Assembly: GCF_038069945.1 (NCBI RefSeq)
Contig: NZ_JBBPEV010000003.1
Span: 124,001 to 188,000, forward strand
Direction: 5' to 3'
Length of the DNA: 64,000 bases
Source: Aquabacterium sp. A3
GTDB lineage: Bacteria > Pseudomonadota > Gammaproteobacteria > Burkholderiales > Burkholderiaceae_C
The position numbers and the translations under genes are program-made. The stretch's first letter is position 1; every line of letters starts with the position of its first letter. Under the pieces are notes generated by a model. The model was given only the letters and a program-made list of their open reading frames with translations, was not told where the DNA came from and searched no databases. Positions 60,017 to 64,000 of the stretch are shown here, piece after piece.

Positions 60017-61807
60017 ATGTGGATGCCAGAGACTTTTCATGCCCCGGCCGTGGCCTTGGTGCTGTTGGCCCTGTTCGTGTGTTTCGTGCGCGAATGGCTC
60101 AAGCCGGACGTGGCCGTGGGGGTGGCCGTGGCCGTTTTGCTGGTGCTGGGCCTGATCAGCCCCAAAGAGGCCACCAGCGTGTTCAGCAACAGCGCGCCCA
60201 TCACCATCGCCTGCCTGTTCGTGATCAGCGGCGCCTTGTCCAGAACAGGGTGTGTGGACCGCCTGGGCGACTGGCTGGGCACGCTGGCAGGTGCCAGCGA
60301 GCGCCGGCTGTTGTGGGCCCTGATGGCGCTGGGGTTGCTCGTGTCGCCCTTTGTGAACAACACACCCATCGTGATGGTGATGATTCCGGCGGTCATTGCC
60401 CTGGCCGCACGCCAGCAGGTGGCCCCCTCTCGTCTGTTGATTCCGCTGTCTTACGCCACGATCCTGGGTGGCTTGATCACCATGGTGGGCACGTCCACCA
60501 ACCTGCTGGTGGACGGCGTGGCCCGCCAACACGGCCTGGCGCCGTTTTCGATGTTCGAGCTCAGCGCGCCAGCCATCGTGCTGGCGCTGGCAGGGGCCGC
60601 CTTCATGGCCATGTTTGCGCACCGCCTGCTGCCGTCTCGGGAAACACTGGCCCAGCAGTTCACAGGCAGCGGCGATCGCTTGTTCATGACCGAGCTGTTC
60701 GTGCCGCCCGAGTCGGATCTCATCGGCAAGACACTGAAAGAGGCCCGCCTGGCCAACGGCGCCATCCAGGTGTTGAATCTGTGGCGCGGTGAGACCGAGT
60801 GGGCTCAGCCTGACCCGGCCACCCGCATCGAGGCCGGTGACCGTCTGGTGGTGCACAGCCGCAGTGGCGACATGATGGCCTTGCGCAGCGTGGGCCTGCG
60901 GGTGCAGGCTGGCCACCACGATCTGGAGACGCTGCGTCGGCGGGACGTGGTCATCGTCGAGGCCATCGTGGGGCCAACGTCTCGCTATGTGATGCGTCCG
61001 GTGCGTGATCTGGATTTGCTGGCCCGCTATGGTGTGCACATCATTGCGGCCCACCGACGCGATGCCTCGTATGCGCAGATTGGTGACGACTTTCAGCTGC
61101 AGGTGGGTGATGTGCTGCTGGTGGAAGGCACGCCCGCGCAGATCAAGCGCTTTTGCGACAACGGCGACCTGCTGGCCATCACCGAGGGGCGCCAGGTCAG
61201 CAACCGCCACGCCAAGGCACCCATCGCACTGGCCACCATGATCGGTGTGATGGTGCTGGCGGCCTTCAACGTCATGCCCATCGAAGGGCTGGCGATGGTG
61301 GGCGCGGCGGTGGTGCTGGTCACCGGGTGCATCCGGGCCGATGAGGCCTACAAGGCCATCGAGTGGCCCATCCTGGTCATGATCTTTGGCATGCTGGCCA
61401 TCAGCGTGGCCATGGCCAATTCCGGGCTGGACCGGATGCTGGCCTCGGGGCTGGTGGTTTGGGGAGAGGGGCTGTCGCCCTGGATGATGTTGTCGCTCGT
61501 CATCCTGATCACGTCGGTGGCCACCGAATTCATCAGCAACAACGCCATTGCAGTCTTGTTCACCCCGATCGTCATCGGGGTGGCCGAGCACCTGGGGGTG
61601 GATCCTCGCCCCTTCGTGGTGGGCGTGATGTTCGCGGCCAGCTGCAGCTTTGCCACGCCCATCGGTTACCAGACCAACACCCTGGTCTACAGTGCAGGCA
61701 ACTATCGTTTCGGTGATTTTGCCCGCATGGGCGTGCCTCTGAACATCCTGACCTGGCTGCTGGCCAGCGCCCTGATCCCGGTGTTCTGGCCGTTCACGGG
61801 CACATGA
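60017..61807 (+). CDS. SLC13/DASS-type permease with RCK_C domains
   Basis: 596 residues. Membrane helices in the first 200 and last 180 residues flank a soluble central part (about 215-385) with two TrkA-C/RCK_C-like domains ([27 protein letters not shown]). The SNT-type motifs [34 protein letters not shown] and GYQTNTLVY identify the SLC13 family. Members with these central domains move anions such as sulfate or dicarboxylates with sodium or protons; the substrate is not readable here. The stop overlaps the GST gene (ATGA). Confidence 0.87.
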   Translation: MWMPETFHAPAVALVLLALFVCFVREWLKPDVAVGVAVAVLLVLGLISPKEATSVFSNSAPITIACLFVISGALSRTGCVDRLGDWLGTLAGASERRLLWALMALGLLVSPFVNNTPIVMVMIPAVIALAARQQVAPSRLLIPLSYATILGGLITMVGTSTNLLVDGVARQHGLAPFSMFELSAPAIVLALAGAAFMAMFAHRLLPSRETLAQQFTGSGDRLFMTELFVPPESDLIGKTLKEARLANGAIQVLNLWRGETEWAQPDPATRIEAGDRLVVHSRSGDMMALRSVGLRVQAGHHDLETLRRRDVVIVEAIVGPTSRYVMRPVRDLDLLARYGVHIIAAHRRDASYAQIGDDFQLQVGDVLLVEGTPAQIKRFCDNGDLLAITEGRQVSNRHAKAPIALATMIGVMVLAAFNVMPIEGLAMVGAAVVLVTGCIRADEAYKAIEWPILVMIFGMLAISVAMANSGLDRMLASGLVVWGEGLSPWMMLSLVILITSVATEFISNNAIAVLFTPIVIGVAEHLGVDPRPFVVGVMFAASCSFATPIGYQTNTLVYSAGNYRFGDFARMGVPLNILTWLLASALIPVFWPFTGT

Positions 61808-62481
61808 CAGGCACGAGCATGGACCTGCCACTGTTGTACAGCTACCGTCGCTGCCCGTATGCCATGCGTGCCCGCATGGCCTTGCTGCGGGCGGGCCGTT
61901 CGGTGCGGGTGCACGAGATCGTCTTGCGCGACAAGCCAGCCGCGATGCTGGCCGCCTCGCCCAAGGCCACGGTGCCGGTGTTGTGCCTGCCCGATGGCGG
62001 GGTGATTGAAGAGAGCTGGTTGATCATGGCCTGGGCCGCGTCGCAGCACACCGATCCGGCGGTGCTTCGATGGTGGCAACAGGCTCAGACGAGCGACAAC
62101 CTGGCCTTGCTGCACACCAACGATGGGCCGTTCAAGGCCCTGCTGGACCGCCACAAGTACCCTGAGCGATTCGGGCTGCACGAGTCCGATCGCACCCAGG
62201 TGGTCGCGCAGGCGGTGGCGGTGCTGTTGATGCCACTGCAGCAGCGACTGCAAGCGGCGCCATGGCTGGGAGGCGACGAGCCCTGTGCCACCGACGTGGC
62301 GATCTTTCCGTTTGTCAGGCAGTTCGCTGCCGTATCGCCCGGTGTGTTTCAGGCCTTGCCCCTGCCCGCCGTGCAGGCCTGGCTGGCCCACTGGCAGGGC
62401 AGCACCTTGTTCGAGGCCTGCATGCACAAGCAAGCACCCAATGAGGTGGTGGTGATGGGGGCCGGCATCCCCTTGGCCTGA
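61804..62481 (+). CDS. Glutathione S-transferase family protein
   Basis: 225 residues. The thioredoxin-like N-terminal domain has YRRCPYAMRARMAL (CPYA site, as in beta/omega-class and glutaredoxin-2-like members), the cis-proline VPVL and the ESW glutathione contact. An all-helical domain follows (PWLGGDEPCATDVAIFPFVRQF). It probably has thiol-transferase or detoxification activity. Coupled to the permease by a 4-base overlap. Confidence 0.88.
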   Translation: MTGTSMDLPLLYSYRRCPYAMRARMALLRAGRSVRVHEIVLRDKPAAMLAASPKATVPVLCLPDGGVIEESWLIMAWAASQHTDPAVLRWWQQAQTSDNLALLHTNDGPFKALLDRHKYPERFGLHESDRTQVVAQAVAVLLMPLQQRLQAAPWLGGDEPCATDVAIFPFVRQFAAVSPGVFQALPLPAVQAWLAHWQGSTLFEACMHKQAPNEVVVMGAGIPLA

Positions 62482-62549
62482 GCACGCCGTTGCGCCGACG
62501 GCCCTATCATCCCCGGCATCGACACTTTCTTGCCCGCAAGCGGTTCACC

Positions 62550-64000
62550 GTGGCGCCACCAGCCTCACCGACCTCGGCTCCGGCCAAATCTGCCCCCCAG
62601 CGGGCAATGGAAAAGCTCGGCCTGCTGCGCGACATCGACCTGGCGCTGCACCTGCCGCTGCGCTACGAAGATGAAACCCGCCTGACCCCCTTGCGCGACG
62701 CGCGCGATGGCGACACCGTGCAGGTGGAAGGCGTGGTGACCGACAACCGGGTGGAGCAGCGCAGCCGCCGCCAGTTGCTGGTGCGCCTGGACGATGGCAG
62801 TGGCGAGGTGCTGCTGCGCTTTCTGAACTTTTACGGCTCTCAGCAAAAGAGCTGGGCCCCTGGCGTACGCTTGCGCGTGCGTGGCGAGTTGCGCCACGGC
62901 TTTTGGGGGCGCGAGATGGTGCACCCCACGGTGCGCATCGTGCAGGCCGACACGCCCCTGGCCGAGTCACTCACCCCCATCTACCCCACCGGGGCCGGGC
63001 TGCCCCAGGCCTATTTGCGCAAAGCCGTGGCCTCGGCCTTGCAGCGCGCCCCGCTGGACGAGGTGCTGCCCGAAGGCGCCATGCCGGCGCACTGGCCCCG
63101 CCTCAAGGACGCCCTGAAGGCCCTGCACCACCCGCCGCCCAGTGTGGCCCTGCACGTGCTGGACGACCGCGACCAGCACCCCGCCTGGCAGCGGTTGAAG
63201 CTCGAAGAGCTGCTGGCCCAGCAACTCTCGCAATTGCAAGCCCGGGCCGAGCGCGCGCACCTGCGGGCGCCGGCGCTGCAGGCACAACGCGGGGGGCTGG
63301 CCGATCGCCTGCTGGGCGTGCTGCCGTTTCAGCTCACGGGCGCCCAGCAGCGCGTGGTGGAAGAGATCGCGCAAGACCTGGCCCAGCCACGCCCCATGCA
63401 CCGCCTGCTGCAAGGCGATGTGGGCTCGGGCAAGACCGTGGTGGCCGCGCTGGCCGCCGCCGTGGCCATGGACGCCGGCTGGCAGTGCGCCTTGATGGCG
63501 CCCACCGAGATCCTGGCCGAGCAGCATTTTCGCAAGCTGGTGGGCTGGCTGGAGCCCCTGGGCATCCGCGTGGCCTGGCTCACGGGCAGCCTGCGGGCCA
63601 AGGCCAAGCGCGAGCAGATCGCGGCCGTGGCCTCGGGCGAGGCCCAACTGGTGGTGGGCACCCACGCCGTCATTCAAGACCAGGTGGAGTTTGCCAGGCT
63701 GGGCCTGGCCCTGATCGACGAACAGCACCGCTTTGGCGTGGCCCAGCGCCTGCAATTGCGCCGCAAGCTCGAAAGCCATGAGCTGGAGCCGCACCTGCTG
63801 ATGATGAGCGCCACGCCCATCCCGCGCACCCTGGCCATGACCTTTCTGGCCGACCTGGAGGTCAGCACCATCGACGAGCTGCCGCCTGGGCGCACGCCCA
63901 TCGTCACCAAGGTGTTTGCCGACAGCCGCCGTGAGGAGGTGATCGCCCGCATCCGCGATGAGGTGGCCCGTGGCCGACAGGTGTACTGGGTGTGCCCCCT
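62550..64000 (+). CDS. recG: ATP-dependent DNA helicase RecG, cut by the window end
   Basis: The first 483 codons are present. The wedge domain (DTVQVEGVVTDNRV, RLRVRGELRHGFWGREMVHP) is followed by helicase motif I GDVGSGKT, motif Ia (MAPTEILAEQH), DEQH box (LIDEQHRFG), and motif III (MSATPIPRTLAMT). RecG reverses stalled forks and processes branched DNA. GTG at 62550 is the chosen start because it gives the family N-terminus; ATG 62607 is the alternative. No frameshift is seen in the part present. Confidence 0.95.
   Translation, partial: MAPPASPTSAPAKSAPQRAMEKLGLLRDIDLALHLPLRYEDETRLTPLRDARDGDTVQVEGVVTDNRVEQRSRRQLLVRLDDGSGEVLLRFLNFYGSQQKSWAPGVRLRVRGELRHGFWGREMVHPTVRIVQADTPLAESLTPIYPTGAGLPQAYLRKAVASALQRAPLDEVLPEGAMPAHWPRLKDALKALHHPPPSVALHVLDDRDQHPAWQRLKLEELLAQQLSQLQARAERAHLRAPALQAQRGGLADRLLGVLPFQLTGAQQRVVEEIAQDLAQPRPMHRLLQGDVGSGKTVVAALAAAVAMDAGWQCALMAPTEILAEQHFRKLVGWLEPLGIRVAWLTGSLRAKAKREQIAAVASGEAQLVVGTHAVIQDQVEFARLGLALIDEQHRFGVAQRLQLRRKLESHELEPHLLMMSATPIPRTLAMTFLADLEVSTIDELPPGRTPIVTKVFADSRREEVIARIRDEVARGRQVYWVCP

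Noticed and set aside
62550..64000. Frameshift or pseudogene in recG
   Set aside because: The frame is open to the window end with all expected motifs in order; the gene is merely cut by the boundary.

Overview
The window is a high-GC bacterial chromosome segment with dense, operon-organised genes. The gene order, sequence families and physiology fit the order Burkholderiales, probably the Comamonadaceae / Leptothrix-Ideonella-Aquabacterium side: an intracellular cysteine-type PHB depolymerase, iscRSUA-hscBA-fdx followed by dnaQ and tRNA-Val, a caa3-like cytochrome c oxidase operon with its haem A and copper assembly genes, a PEP-CTERM protein, and type VI secretion genes. This placement is inference from gene content; there is no rRNA here. 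I see no insertion sequences, prophage, CRISPR array or rRNA genes. Both edge genes are cut.

Layout. 1-10 kb: secreted and surface-related genes. These are a RTX-type secreted nuclease, a soluble RnfB ferredoxin, a copper-radical oxidase with every active-site residue in place, PhaZ, a Tat-exported PhoX phosphatase and a PEP-CTERM protein. 10-14.5 kb: aromatic/aspartate aminotransferase, uvrB, a small orphan and a low-molecular-weight tyrosine phosphatase. 14.5-21.1 kb: the Fe-S assembly operon under a sigma70 promoter overlapped by an IscR-type site, then dnaQ, tRNA-Val(CAC) and a strong terminator. 21.1-23.5 kb: isochorismatase-like hydrolase, comF and a BioC-like methyltransferase. 23.5-33.2 kb: cytochrome oxidase structural genes (coxB, coxA, a 42-residue assembly protein, ctaG, a DUF2970 gene, coxC), a terminator, an opposing DUF2909 gene, then surf1, a Sco-like CX3C protein, ctaA, ctaB and sco1.

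33.2-36.4 kb (minus strand): a tightly packed folE - BLUF photoreceptor - DUF429 - hexose-phosphate mutarotase operon with two overlapping palindromes upstream. 36.4-39.2 kb: an ATP-dependent DNA ligase and an unknown membrane protein. 39.3-48.9 kb: a partial type VI secretion islet (M15 peptidase, PAAR tip, a membrane protein with a degenerate ketosynthase-like domain, TssM, TagF, an OmpA-like protein, and TssA on the opposite strand). The sheath, tube, baseplate, ClpV, TssJ and TssL genes are not in the window. 49-51.2 kb: tonB-exbB-exbD behind a Fur-like box. 51.2-55.1 kb: CoA-transferase, an LplT-PlsC fusion and a CAAX-protease-related protein. 55.1-59.9 kb (minus): queA - hybrid histidine kinase - tgt, so a sensor kinase sits inside the queuosine operon. 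60-64 kb: SLC13-type permease, glutathione transferase and the 5' part of recG.

Most interesting for follow-up: the ketosynthase-like T6SS protein (40.6-42.2 kb), the BLUF/GTP-cyclohydrolase operon and its palindromes, the copper-radical oxidase, the kinase embedded in the queuosine operon, the 21-bp inverted repeat upstream of phaZ, and the Sco-like CX3C protein lacking the Sco histidine.
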